A program made the translations under genes and the position numbers. DNA of 10,361 bases from JAGXLC01 sp046545815 (GTDB lineage: Bacteria; Bacteroidota; Bacteroidia; Bacteroidales; UBA12077), in assembly GCA_046545815.1 (NCBI GenBank), contig JBKGZA010000119.1, forward strand, positions 1-10,361, given 5' to 3'. The stretch's first letter is position 1. Each line of letters begins with the position of its first letter. This document shows, piece after piece, positions 1-7,696 of this stretch. The notes below the pieces were generated by a model. It saw only the letters and a program-made list of their open reading frames with translations, ran no database searches and was not told the DNA's origin.

Positions 1-41
1 TGTCAAACTCCTGTCAAACTCCTGTCAAACTCCTGTCAAAC
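1..41. repeat. 11-bp tandem repeat, 3.7 copies
   Basis: The unit TGTCAAACTCC occurs three times exactly (1-11, 12-22, 23-33), followed by a partial fourth copy TGTCAAAC (34-41). The array starts at the window edge, so its true copy number is unknown. It lies 50 bp beyond the stop codon of the minus-strand hexokinase gene, in its 3' flank. No open reading frame or hairpin is evident in it. Exact copies suggest recent slippage; a function is not visible. Confidence 0.9.
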
Positions 42-90
42 AATTTAATGACAATCACCCAATCTAAAAATATACCTGTAGATCGGCCGG

Positions 91-1374
91 TTACTCAACC
101 AACGCTGCCAGTGCCGCTCCAACCAGGCTGGAATTTTCTACCTGGTTGAACTCAAAATACCGCTGCCTTTCGTCACTTAAGTATTCTTCCATGTACTCTT
201 CAAATAAAGGTTTCAGCTTATGTAACCTGTAAAAGGTGGTCCCTTCAATGGTAATCAATATGGGCCGGTCTGCCGGTTTTCCCTTACCGGTTTTAAGCAC
301 TGCGGCAGCCAGATTGGCAGCAACCAGTTTTGCACTCCGTTCAATCAATCCTTCAATGATCCCGATACAAGTCTCTTCATCTGTCGCATTAGCCATGCAC
401 GAATATAACGGTTCGCGGTCGTCGGTGGATTTACTCACGAAACGATTCAATGCTTCAACGGTCAGCTCATCTAATGACAAGATATTATCAGTAGTTTCCC
501 CGGAAAATAAACCTTCTTTTGCAGCGGTTTTCAGAACCGAAAGACACAAGCCTCCGAAATATCCGCCGGAAAACATCTTTTCAAAGGTATAGGTCCCGGG
601 ATTGCTGGTGGTATTATCAAAAGCAATATCAAGATCGGCACGCGGCCCTTTTCCGAAATTACCCGTTTCCATATTGATGATCTGATTTTTATCGGGGTCA
701 AGTTCGGATTTTTTCAGTATGTTTTGGTTGCTTTCGATATAACAGGTATTTGTGCCGGTACCCAGTATAAAACCAATATATGAATCATAGTTTTTAATTT
801 GAGAGGAGGATTTACCGGCAAGCAGCGTAGCCACCGTATCGTTCAACAATACAATTTGTTTGTTGGGTGTACCAAGGGCTTCAAGCAGGTTCTTGCCAAT
901 CAATTCTCCTACAACCTCCGGTGCCTGAATTTCTTTGCTAAACTGTATGAGCCTTCCGTCTTTGTTGGGCAAGATTTCTGTGGCATAAGAGAAGCAAAAG
1001 CCAATTCTGTCAGTCTCTTCCGCAAGTTCTCTTATATATCCGGCCATAGTTTGAAAGAACTCATTCTTCGAAACTTCACGATCAATGCCAGGCATTCTGG
1101 CATTCACCATATTACTCATTTCAAGATTGCTGTTTTTGTCAAACTTTATCTTTGCGGCTCTGAAGTTGGTACCTCCCGCATCAATTGCAACTACCGGTGT
1201 GTTGGTTAAAAACTCATTATCTGCCTCGATATAGGTTGGAATCATATGCAGGGAACTTTCTTTCCCTTCCAGGCCTTTGGACATTTCTGACAGAAAGGCA
1301 TCCACTACCTTTTGAATCTCAACATCGGCTGCGCTCATCCTGTGGTCTTGTAAAAACTTATCGCTGTTTTTCAT
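91..1374 (-). CDS. Hexokinase (eukaryote-like hexokinase family)
   Basis: Predicted cytoplasmic ATP-dependent sugar kinase that phosphorylates glucose or another hexose at C6, feeding glycolysis. The 427-aa product has the hexokinase/actin-fold motifs in order: phosphate-1 loop DAGGTNFR (65-72), LLNDTVATL (176-184) with the presumed catalytic base Asp179, phosphate-2 loop GTGTN (205-209), a METGNFG sugar-site segment (235-241), FEKM (264-267), the adenosine-site segment IEGTTFY (376-382) and a C-terminal SSLVGAAL (415-422). The NDT and FEKM motifs resemble yeast/mammalian hexokinase rather than ROK or Glk glucokinases, and the length fits one catalytic unit. The ATG at 1374 is chosen because the frame is open and it lies inside the end of the upstream acetyltransferase gene (17-bp overlap), which implies translational coupling. 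All key residues appear intact. Exact sugar specificity cannot be read from the sequence. Confidence 0.93.
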   Translation of the reverse strand: MKNSDKFLQDHRMSAADVEIQKVVDAFLSEMSKGLEGKESSLHMIPTYIEADNEFLTNTPVVAIDAGGTNFRAAKIKFDKNSNLEMSNMVNARMPGIDREVSKNEFFQTMAGYIRELAEETDRIGFCFSYATEILPNKDGRLIQFSKEIQAPEVVGELIGKNLLEALGTPNKQIVLLNDTVATLLAGKSSSQIKNYDSYIGFILGTGTNTCYIESNQNILKKSELDPDKNQIINMETGNFGKGPRADLDIAFDNTTSNPGTYTFEKMFSGGYFGGLCLSVLKTAAKEGLFSGETTDNILSLDELTVEALNRFVSKSTDDREPLYSCMANATDEETCIGIIEGLIERSAKLVAANLAAAVLKTGKGKPADRPILITIEGTTFYRLHKLKPLFEEYMEEYLSDERQRYFEFNQVENSSLVGAALAALVE

Positions 1375-1903
1375 ATTCTTTATTTTTTGTTATATCAATA
1401 TAATATCTGTTTACAAACAAACGCGTTTTGCGGTCATACACCTGTTCTATGAAAACACCCCCGTTCTTTTCTATCACCCGGATAGAAGCTTTATTCCGCT
1501 GATCACAGGCTATTTTGATACGTTTAAGATTGAGCTCCCACGCCTTCTCCAGGGCCAGGCGCAGCATGATGGTGCCATAGCCCTGCCCGCGTTTTGAAGG
1601 CCTGATGTCGTATCCGATGTTGCCGTAAACGTGCAACGCGTGATGCCTGATCCGGACATTGCCGTATATTTTGCCGTAACGATCCATGAGCCAGTAAGTG
1701 GAATAAGGCACTTCTCCCTCCGGAAGATGTATTCCCATGGCATGTTCCAGAAGCTTTTTTACATACCTGTTAAAATTAGCCAGAGCAGGTTTGTATAAAT
1801 CAGTATATATATCCTCTTTCTGACGAAGATAATCCATAACCAGATTGAGAAACGATTCCCTGTACTCCAGCGATGGCTCCACCAAAAAATACTTCTTACT
1901 CAT
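1358..1903 (-). CDS. GNAT-family N-acetyltransferase
   Basis: Predicted acetyl-CoA-dependent acetyltransferase of 181 aa; the acceptor is unknown. The fold is shown by a strand pair around YWLMDRYGKIYGNVRIRH, the acetyl-CoA pyrophosphate loop RPSKRGQGYGT (about 101-111), a following helix, and the motif-B-like segment with N-x-A-S-x-R-V-I-E-K-N-G-G (about 137-149), typical of RimJ/RimL-like and COG3981-like enzymes. The N-terminal 60 residues are helical and less conserved. I chose the ATG at 1903. An in-frame TTG nine bases upstream (1912) would add three residues (MQF) but has no support. The 3' end overlaps the hexokinase start by 17 bp, so the two genes are probably one transcript. Whether the enzyme acts on sugars, a small molecule or protein is not decidable here. 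Confidence 0.85.
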   Translation of the reverse strand: MSKKYFLVEPSLEYRESFLNLVMDYLRQKEDIYTDLYKPALANFNRYVKKLLEHAMGIHLPEGEVPYSTYWLMDRYGKIYGNVRIRHHALHVYGNIGYDIRPSKRGQGYGTIMLRLALEKAWELNLKRIKIACDQRNKASIRVIEKNGGVFIEQVYDRKTRLFVNRYYIDITKNKEYEKQR

Positions 1904-1994
1904 GAACTGCAAATCTGTAAAAAAATAATCAAATCAAGTGCTTATCTCAAAACCCTTTATTAATGATCCATTATAATCAATACGAAACAGGCAC

Positions 1995-2025
1995 CAAATT
2001 AATTTTTTTATTCATTATATACCAA
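1995..2025 (-). promoter_or_regulatory. Candidate promoter for the acetyltransferase-hexokinase pair
   Basis: Read on the minus strand, TTAATTTG (1995-2002) matches the Bacteroidota -7 consensus TAnnTTTG at 5 of the 6 defined positions. A TTGG (2022-2025) sits 19 bp upstream, close to the -33 TTTG. This would give a leader of roughly 85 nt before the ATG at 1903. The match is imperfect and the region is A/T-rich, so chance occurrence is possible. Confidence 0.35.
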
Positions 2026-2343
2026 CCCTCCATATAAATATAGAACAAAATCATGCGCAGAAGTTTAGATTAAAGAGAAAAGTAAAGAATGAAAAGTTTA
2101 AAGTTTCTTGTTTTTCGGCATAATCAAGCAGAATAATAAAATTGTCATTCGGTAGTCATCCGTCAAAGAGCCGGACAAGTTTTATGGTCATTCCTGGTCA
2201 TTCGATTGTATTCGCGGAATCATGATTATGCGCTCAATGAAAAACAGATGGTCCAGATACAGCAAGAGCAATGAACAGCCAGCAATTTCCGAACACTCTC
2301 TTTTAATAACCTATACCTTCTTGTTCGAGTCAGGCAATCTCAC

Positions 2344-2362
2344 AATGTAACAATGTAACAAT
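2344..2362. repeat. 8-bp tandem repeat AATGTAAC, 2.4 copies
   Basis: AATGTAAC occurs twice exactly (2344-2351, 2352-2359), followed by AAT. It lies about 50 bp beyond the stop of the 525-aa gene. It shares period 8 and the leading AATG with the array at the right edge of the window (AATGCTTG). Confidence 0.65.
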
Positions 2363-2385
2363 TGATCAAAACTAAAACATGATAC

Positions 2386-2448
2386 GCTCTGTGCTCTTCG
2401 CTCTGTGCCCTTAGCTCTTGGCCCTGTGCTCTTCGCTCTGTGCCCTTT
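2386..2448. repeat. Imperfect 14-bp direct repeats overlapping a gene end
   Basis: Units related to GCTCTGTGCCCTTn lie at 2386-2399, 2400-2413 and 2435-2448, with a degenerate stretch between the last two. A 24-bp segment at 2389-2412 recurs exactly at 2424-2447, 35 bp apart. On the minus strand the array encodes the last dozen or so residues and the TAA stop (2411-2413) of the 525-aa protein. The stop is created by the unit ending in A; the copy ending in T (2448) is read through. Confidence 0.85.
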
Positions 2449-3988
2449 CTCTGAGCGCCTTCTCCCGTATGATATCCTGCACCGGCCGGTTTTCAATTTT
2501 GCTTTCCAGCCACGAGATGATGTCGAGATACAGGAATGCCCGCTGCTCGAAGGGATCATCCTTTAAGCTGACGAGCTTATTGCGCAGCTTTTTGAATTCG
2601 GAATGCAGATTATCGGGATTGATATGGGTCAGTCTTCTCAGAAAATCCAGCACATACCTTTGTACCTGCTGCAAACTGTCCATCTTATAAAGGAATCTAT
2701 AGACCGATTTTACCTGGTATTCCAGAAGGTCCTCGTTGCCGAGCTCAAAATGGGCTACCAGATTCAAAATTCTCGAGAAACAATGAAAATCCTGTCTTAT
2801 GGATATATCCTTATAATTAAGGATATAATTCAGATACCGGATGGTAGAGCGGTAATCCCCACTCCCGAAATAAAGGCTGGCCATCTTGTAGTAAAACACC
2901 AGTATCCGGTGGTTGTCCAAATGTCTGGAGTAATTCTTTATGTATTCATTGATTTCGGGGATTAACTCAACGCCTTCGCTGAATGTTCCTTCAAGGAAAT
3001 GATAGTTGATCCGGTGTTTATAATAGAACAAATAGCACACCCGCAGGTTGTTGTCATTCCAGTGGATATTCTTGTTATTTCTAATTTCCTGCAGATTGCC
3101 CAGCTCCTCTTCAAACCTGGAATGGTACCTCAACATATGGAGTGCATTCAGCAAACTGTTCATACCCTTCAGATACATATCCGTCTGGTTGTAGATCATC
3201 TCATTGTTATTCCTGAAGAGATCCACCCATTTCCAGGCATATTTGTAGCACATCAGGAAGTTTTGGGTGATATAATTATACCAGACGTACGACTGAAAAA
3301 TGTAAAGCTTTTCATAAAAATCGCAGCGGCTGATGTCTTCGGGGGGAACAAAGTTGGTATTGAAGAAACTGCTGACCATCAGCATATCCTTCTTGTTCCT
3401 GGCAGAACCTACTTTAAGATAGAGACTGTAGAGCTTCAAAGCCAGGTTTGAATAAGTTTGCGCAGAGTTAAGCTTCCGGGAAACCTCCCGCGCTTCGTTG
3501 GTCAGTTCATCGGCACGGTTTCCGATGCTCCGGGTAATGTATTGCAGTTCAATCAGCTTTTCGTATTCCAGTATCTCCATTTGAAGCATATTCTTCCTGT
3601 TGGCTTCTGCCATGCCCTTGGCTTTCTCCAGCACACGGAGCGACTGCTGATACAAGCCCTTATTATACAATACCCTCGCATAATCAATCCATTCACGAAT
3701 GCTGATCTCTATATCGGAATTCAGGTTTTTCAGCCGCAGGCTTTTCAGAAGCTGCTTATACAAATGGGCTTTTAGGTTGGAAAGCTGCTGCGGCTTGATG
3801 GATCTGGCCTTATTCAATATCTCCTGCTCATTATACTCAACCTGTTTGTCCAGAATGTCGAAAAGCTGGGAAAATTTGGTTCCCTCTCCGCTCTTCAGCC
3901 TGTTCACATACAACCTGAAATTCCTCTTTTCAGATTTGGACAATGATTTGATCAGCTGAAATAAATGGTCTGTTTGTTGTTTTGGCAT
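2411..3988 (-). CDS. Helical-repeat (TPR-like) protein of unknown function
   Basis: A 525-aa protein without signal peptide or membrane segment, so probably cytoplasmic. It opens with a basic helical segment containing KSLSKSEKRNFRLYV (14-28), which resembles the start of a family of uncharacterised Bacteroidota proteins. The rest is almost entirely predicted alpha-helical and rich in Tyr, Leu, Arg and Asn, with TPR-like helical pairs around 101-130 (ARVLYNKGLYQQSLRVLEKA) and 366-392 (MASLYFGSGDYRSTIRYLNY). No catalytic motif is recognisable; a scaffold or protein-protein interaction role is the simplest guess. The ATG at 3988 begins the conserved-looking N-terminus. The natural end is probably near IIREKA (506-511): the remaining residues, rich in Arg, Glu, Ser and Ala, come from the direct-repeat array. 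It diverges from leuA, with 189 bp between the two starts. Confidence 0.8.
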   Translation of the reverse strand: MPKQQTDHLFQLIKSLSKSEKRNFRLYVNRLKSGEGTKFSQLFDILDKQVEYNEQEILNKARSIKPQQLSNLKAHLYKQLLKSLRLKNLNSDIEISIREWIDYARVLYNKGLYQQSLRVLEKAKGMAEANRKNMLQMEILEYEKLIELQYITRSIGNRADELTNEAREVSRKLNSAQTYSNLALKLYSLYLKVGSARNKKDMLMVSSFFNTNFVPPEDISRCDFYEKLYIFQSYVWYNYITQNFLMCYKYAWKWVDLFRNNNEMIYNQTDMYLKGMNSLLNALHMLRYHSRFEEELGNLQEIRNNKNIHWNDNNLRVCYLFYYKHRINYHFLEGTFSEGVELIPEINEYIKNYSRHLDNHRILVFYYKMASLYFGSGDYRSTIRYLNYILNYKDISIRQDFHCFSRILNLVAHFELGNEDLLEYQVKSVYRFLYKMDSLQQVQRYVLDFLRRLTHINPDNLHSEFKKLRNKLVSLKDDPFEQRAFLYLDIISWLESKIENRPVQDIIREKALRERAQSEEHRAKS

Positions 3989-4036
3989 TGTAAATAGAGA
4001 TTGTATTATATTACATTAAACACCTGTATATCATAT

Positions 4037-4060
4037 AAAAAGGAACTACAACTCCTTTTT
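4037..4060. other. Small hairpin in the divergent intergenic region
   Basis: AAAAAGGA (4037-4044) and TCCTTTTT (4053-4060) form a perfect 8-bp inverted repeat around an 8-nt loop, ending in T runs on either strand. The stem is weak (three G:C pairs). No gene in the window ends here: it lies upstream of the leuA promoter and about 50 bp upstream of the minus-strand gene start. It might insulate the two divergent units or act in the minus-strand leader, or it may mean nothing. Confidence 0.35.
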
Positions 4061-4089
4061 TAAATATCGTAATAAAAGCGAATTTTGAT

Positions 4090-4120
4090 TTTACCAGACT
4101 TAGTTACCCCCTTACCTTTG
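4090..4120 (+). promoter_or_regulatory. Bacteroidota-type promoter of the leu operon
   Basis: TACCTTTG (4113-4120) is a full match to the Bacteroidota -7 element TAnnTTTG. A weak -33 element TTTA (4090-4093) lies 19 bp upstream. Transcription would start around 4127, giving a 5' leader of about 50 nt before the leuA ATG at 4178. That leader has no Shine-Dalgarno sequence, no leucine-codon leader peptide and no evident attenuator hairpin, so leucine control by a classical attenuator is not apparent. Confidence 0.65.
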
Positions 4121-4177
4121 TGAACCGGAAATACAGAAACAATCATTTAGCTTTCAAAATTATAATCTTTTTTAATA

Positions 4178-5677
4178 ATGGCCAACGACTACGTACAGAT
4201 TTTTGATACAACCCTGAGAGACGGCGAACAAGTTCCTGGTTGTCAGCTTAACACCGTGGAAAAAATAGAAATTGCCCGTGCATTGGAAGACATGGGTGTA
4301 GATATCATTGAAGCAGGCTTCCCGGTTTCCAGTCCCGGCGATTTTAAATCCGTTTCAGAAGTATGCAAAAGCGTAAGAAAACCTACCATTTGCGGTCTAA
4401 CCCGGGCCATAGAGAAAGATATTGAGGTAGCAGCAGATGCCCTTAAACATGCAGAAAAGCCCAGGATACAAACCGGTATTGGCACTTCATTTTATCACAT
4501 CAACTATAAGCTCAACTCCAACCGGGAAGAAATCATCAAAAGAGCAATACATGCGGTAAAATATGCCAAAAGATTTGTTGAGGATGTACAGTTTTATGCT
4601 GAAGATGCAGGCAGAACCGAAAACGAGTATCTGGCCCGTGTAGTTGAAGCAGTAATTGATGCCGGAGCCACGGTAGTCAACCTCCCGGATACCACCGGCT
4701 ACTGCTTACCGGAAAACTATGGGGCAAAAATCAAATATATCAAGGAAAATGTCAAAAATGTAGATAAAGCAATTCTTTCCGTACACTGCCACAATGACCT
4801 GGGTATGGGTACTGCCAATTCCATCAGCGGAATTATCAACGGTGCACGTCAGGCAGAGGTTACCATTAACGGTATTGGTGAACGGGCGGGCAATACTGCC
4901 CTTGAGGAAGTGGCAATGATTCTTCAAAGCCACAAGGAGTTGAATCTGAACACCAGCATCAATCCAAAAAAGATATACGATACCAGCCGGCTGGTTTCAA
5001 GGTTGATGAAAATGCCTGTCCAGCCGAATAAAGCCATTGTAGGAAAAAATGCTTTTGCCCACTCATCGGGTATCCATCAGGATGGGGTATTGAAAAACAG
5101 GGAGAATTACGAAATCATTGATCCCAAAACCGTTGGAATACCTGAATCCAACATGCGGCTTACAGCAAGAAGCGGCAGAGCGGCATTTAAACACAGGATT
5201 TCCAAACTCGGCTATCAGGTGAAGGAAGAAGATCTGGACAAACTTTACAATAAATTCCTGGATGTTGCCGATAAGAAAAAAGAGGTGAACGACGATGACC
5301 TTCTTGCATTGGTCGGTCAGGTATCTTACACCAGGGAGAAAAGACTCAAACTGCTCAATCTGGATGTAATCTGTGGAAAATCATCCATACCCACAGCCAC
5401 TGTACGGTTAAAAGTAAACGGAGAAACAGTTACGACATCGGAGTACGGAAATGGCCCCATTGACGCTTCATTTAATGCCATAAAGAAAATCATCAAACGA
5501 AAGATTCATCTGGATGAGTTTCTGGTTCAGGCATTAACCGGTGGCACGGATGATTACGGAAAGGTGCACATTCAACTTAAATACAGAAACAAATATTATT
5601 ACGGTTTCGGTTCAAATACCGATATCATAACGGCCTCAGTAGAATCGTATCTGGATGCTATATCTAAAATCATTTGA
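4178..5677 (+). CDS. leuA: 2-isopropylmalate synthase
   Basis: Catalyses the first committed step of leucine synthesis: acetyl-CoA plus 2-oxoisovalerate gives (2S)-2-isopropylmalate. The 499-aa product has the full long-form architecture. An N-terminal TIM barrel of the HMGL/DRE-metallolyase family starts with TTLRDGEQVPG (11-21; Arg14 and the metal ligand Asp15). The metal-binding HCHND (203-207) and GERAGN (234-239) follow, then a linker with AHSSGIHQDGV (294-304). The C-terminal LeuA dimer/regulatory domain (about 395-499) carries GNGPIDA (424-430) and LTGGTDD (453-459), the region that binds leucine in feedback-inhibited enzymes. Presence of this domain favours true LeuA over homocitrate synthase, although a citramalate synthase cannot be excluded by eye. 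The ATG at 4178 gives the expected short N-terminus. It is the first gene of the operon; leuC begins 5 bp after its stop. Confidence 0.95.
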   Translation: MANDYVQIFDTTLRDGEQVPGCQLNTVEKIEIARALEDMGVDIIEAGFPVSSPGDFKSVSEVCKSVRKPTICGLTRAIEKDIEVAADALKHAEKPRIQTGIGTSFYHINYKLNSNREEIIKRAIHAVKYAKRFVEDVQFYAEDAGRTENEYLARVVEAVIDAGATVVNLPDTTGYCLPENYGAKIKYIKENVKNVDKAILSVHCHNDLGMGTANSISGIINGARQAEVTINGIGERAGNTALEEVAMILQSHKELNLNTSINPKKIYDTSRLVSRLMKMPVQPNKAIVGKNAFAHSSGIHQDGVLKNRENYEIIDPKTVGIPESNMRLTARSGRAAFKHRISKLGYQVKEEDLDKLYNKFLDVADKKKEVNDDDLLALVGQVSYTREKRLKLLNLDVICGKSSIPTATVRLKVNGETVTTSEYGNGPIDASFNAIKKIIKRKIHLDEFLVQALTGGTDDYGKVHIQLKYRNKYYYGFGSNTDIITASVESYLDAISKII

Positions 5678-5682
5678 GGTAT

Positions 5683-7080
5683 ATGACGGGAAAGCAAAAG
5701 ACATTATTTGATAAGATTTGGGATGCGCACGTAGTTAAGCACATTGAAGACGGGCCCGATGTATTGTATATAGATAAGCACCTGGTACATGAAGTGACCA
5801 GTCCGCAGGCTTTTGCCGGACTCAGGGAGAAAAAAGCACCGGTTTTCAGGCCGCGGCAGGTACTTGCTACTGCCGATCACAATGTGCCTACCAGGGATCA
5901 GGACAAACAAATCAAGGATGAAAAGTCGCGGGCCCAGATAGATGAATTGCAAAAAAATGCCGAACAATACGGTCTGGAATTTTACGGCCTGAACCATCCC
6001 AAACAGGGAGTCGTCCATGTGGTTGGTCCGGAGCAGGGATTCACCCTGCCGGGCAACACCATTGTATGCGGCGACAGTCATACCGCAACCCACGGTGCAT
6101 TCGGAACGATAGCCTTTGGAATCGGCACAAGCGAAGTGGAAATGGTACTGGCCTCGCAATGCCTTCTGCAATCAAAGCCAAAGCAGATGCGCATCAACCT
6201 GGACGGAAAACTTCAAAAGAGAATAACAGCAAAGGATGTCATCCTGTATGTCATATCCCGGTTGACAACTAAGGGAGCCACCGGTTATTTTGTGGAATAC
6301 GCCGGTGAAGCCATCCGCAATATGTCAATGGAAGAGCGAATGACCGTGTGCAATATGAGCATAGAGATGGGTGCCCGGGGTGGCCTGATCGCACCGGATG
6401 AAAACACCTTTGATTACATCCGGGCAACACCGGCCGGACAAGAGGAAAATAAGTTCAGAAAGCAGGTGGAAGCATGGAAAAAATTGTACACCGACCCGGA
6501 AGCAGTTTTTGATAAAGAATACCATTTTGATGTTTCCAGGATAGAACCCATGATCACCTATGGAACAAATCCCGGTATGGGAATGGGTGTTCAGGACAGA
6601 ATTCCGGAGGATAATAATGATCCCGTAATGAAAAAATCGCTGGAATATATGGGATTTCAGCCGGGTGATCAACTCCTGGGCAGAAAAATCAATTATGTAT
6701 TTGTGGGAAGTTGTACCAATGGAAGAATAGAAGATCTTAGGGCATTCGCTCAGATGGTTAAAGGAAGAAAAAAGGCTGGTCATGTAAAGGCTTATATTGT
6801 GCCCGGCTCAAAAAAAGTGGAGATGCAGGCAAAAAAAGAGGGTCTTGAAGCCATTTTGAATGAAGCAGATTTTGAATTGCGGCAACCCGGATGTTCCGCC
6901 TGTCTTGCTATGAATGAGGATAAAGTGCCTCCGGGAGAATACTGTATATCAACCACAAACAGAAACTTTGAAGGAAGACAGGGACCGGGCTCCAGAACCA
7001 TTCTGGCCAGTCCGCTGACTGCAGCCGCAACAGCCATAAACGGCCATATAACGGATCCGGGAGAACTGATAAAAGCCTAA
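5683..7080 (+). CDS. leuC: 3-isopropylmalate dehydratase large subunit
   Basis: Large subunit of isopropylmalate isomerase, which with LeuD converts 2-isopropylmalate to 3-isopropylmalate through a [4Fe-4S] cluster, as in the aconitase family. The product is 465 aa, the usual length for the bacterial LeuC type. It shows TLFDKIWDAHVV (7-18), the GDSHTATHGAFG segment (130-141), and the three cluster ligands Cys344 (in VGSCTNGR), Cys404 and Cys407 (in PGCSACLAM). The substrate-loop-like segment GRQGPGSRT lies at 431-439. I start at the ATG at 5683, which has GAGG a few bases upstream and yields the family N-terminus MTGKQKTLFDKIW. A TTG at 5674 overlapping the leuA stop is an unsupported alternative that adds only three residues. 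leuD follows after 3 bp. Confidence 0.95.
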   Translation: MTGKQKTLFDKIWDAHVVKHIEDGPDVLYIDKHLVHEVTSPQAFAGLREKKAPVFRPRQVLATADHNVPTRDQDKQIKDEKSRAQIDELQKNAEQYGLEFYGLNHPKQGVVHVVGPEQGFTLPGNTIVCGDSHTATHGAFGTIAFGIGTSEVEMVLASQCLLQSKPKQMRINLDGKLQKRITAKDVILYVISRLTTKGATGYFVEYAGEAIRNMSMEERMTVCNMSIEMGARGGLIAPDENTFDYIRATPAGQEENKFRKQVEAWKKLYTDPEAVFDKEYHFDVSRIEPMITYGTNPGMGMGVQDRIPEDNNDPVMKKSLEYMGFQPGDQLLGRKINYVFVGSCTNGRIEDLRAFAQMVKGRKKAGHVKAYIVPGSKKVEMQAKKEGLEAILNEADFELRQPGCSACLAMNEDKVPPGEYCISTTNRNFEGRQGPGSRTILASPLTAAATAINGHITDPGELIKA

Positions 7081-7083
7081 ACC

Positions 7084-7677
7084 ATGGAAGCATTCAGGGA
7101 AATAACAGCACCTTTCATACCATTACCTTCGGACAACATTGACACCGACCAGATTATACCGGCAAGGTATATGAAATCAACCCAAAAAAAGGGATTGGGG
7201 CAATACCTGTTTTATGACTGGAGATTCAACTCAAACGGTACCCCTAAGAAAGACTTTGTGCTGAACCAACCCGGTATAACATGCAAAATACTGGTGGCAG
7301 GAGAAAATTTCGGAAGCGGCTCCAGCAGGGAACATGCACCCTGGGCATTACAGGATTTTGGCTTCAGGGTGATCATTGCAGGAAGTTTTGCGGACATCTT
7401 TAAACACAATGCATTGAATATAGGAATACTCCCTGTTGAAGTGAATAAGGATTTTCTGAACAAAATCTTCCGGCAATACGAAAAAGATCCCAATACCCAG
7501 ATACATGTGGATCTTGTAAAACAAAAGGTTGAAATAACCAATACCGGCGACTTTACTCATTTTGATATCAATCAATACAAGAAAAAATGTCTTTTACACG
7601 GCCTGGATGACATCGATTATCTGATGAATATGAAAAACGAAATCATTGATTACGAAAATAAAAGAGAACTGATATAA
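7084..7677 (+). CDS. leuD: 3-isopropylmalate dehydratase small subunit
   Basis: Small (swivel-domain) subunit of isopropylmalate isomerase, partner of the adjacent LeuC. At 197 aa it fits the bacterial LeuD type rather than the shorter archaeal one. Recognisable motifs are DNIDTDQIIPARYMK (17-31), GENFGSGSSREHAPWAL (73-89), which includes the substrate-contacting loop, the segment FADIFKHNALNIGILPV (102-118) and the C-terminal DDIDYL (175-180). The ATG at 7084 follows the leuC stop by only 3 bp, so translation is probably coupled. There is no Shine-Dalgarno sequence. No defect is seen. Confidence 0.95.
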   Translation: MEAFREITAPFIPLPSDNIDTDQIIPARYMKSTQKKGLGQYLFYDWRFNSNGTPKKDFVLNQPGITCKILVAGENFGSGSSREHAPWALQDFGFRVIIAGSFADIFKHNALNIGILPVEVNKDFLNKIFRQYEKDPNTQIHVDLVKQKVEITNTGDFTHFDINQYKKKCLLHGLDDIDYLMNMKNEIIDYENKRELI

Positions 7678-7696
7678 AAAACCAAAAAATCAAGCA

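Larger units (their letters stand above)
1904..2410. other. About 500-bp intergenic region, no supported gene
   Basis: No convincing coding sequence is present between the 525-aa gene and the acetyltransferase gene, both on the minus strand. The region holds the candidate promoter near 2000, A/T-rich DNA, and degenerate short repeats: GGTCATTC at 2186-2193 and 2196-2203, related GTCATTCGG at 2144-2152 and TAGTCATCCG at 2153-2162, and the 8-bp repeat at 2344-2362. A plus-strand 42-codon ORF (2222-2350) lacks a recognisable product and ends in the 8-bp repeat. No clear intrinsic terminator for the 525-aa gene was seen. Confidence 0.6.

Noticed and set aside
2222..2350. Plus-strand 42-codon ORF in the large intergenic region
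   Set aside because: It has no recognisable product, no clear promoter, ends inside an 8-bp repeat, and its frame stays open upstream through the GGTCATTC repeats. This is no better than chance.
2999..3451. Plus-strand 150-codon ORF opposite the 525-aa gene
   Set aside because: It is an antisense shadow: the minus-strand frame has continuous, protein-like helical composition, and this one lacks promoter and motifs.
4121..4177. Leucine attenuator or T-box in the leuA leader
   Set aside because: The leader is about 50 nt, with no run of Leu codons, no T-box core and no competing hairpins.
5674..5682. TTG start of leuC overlapping the leuA stop
   Set aside because: The ATG at 5683 has GAGG upstream and gives the expected N-terminus; the TTG adds only three residues.
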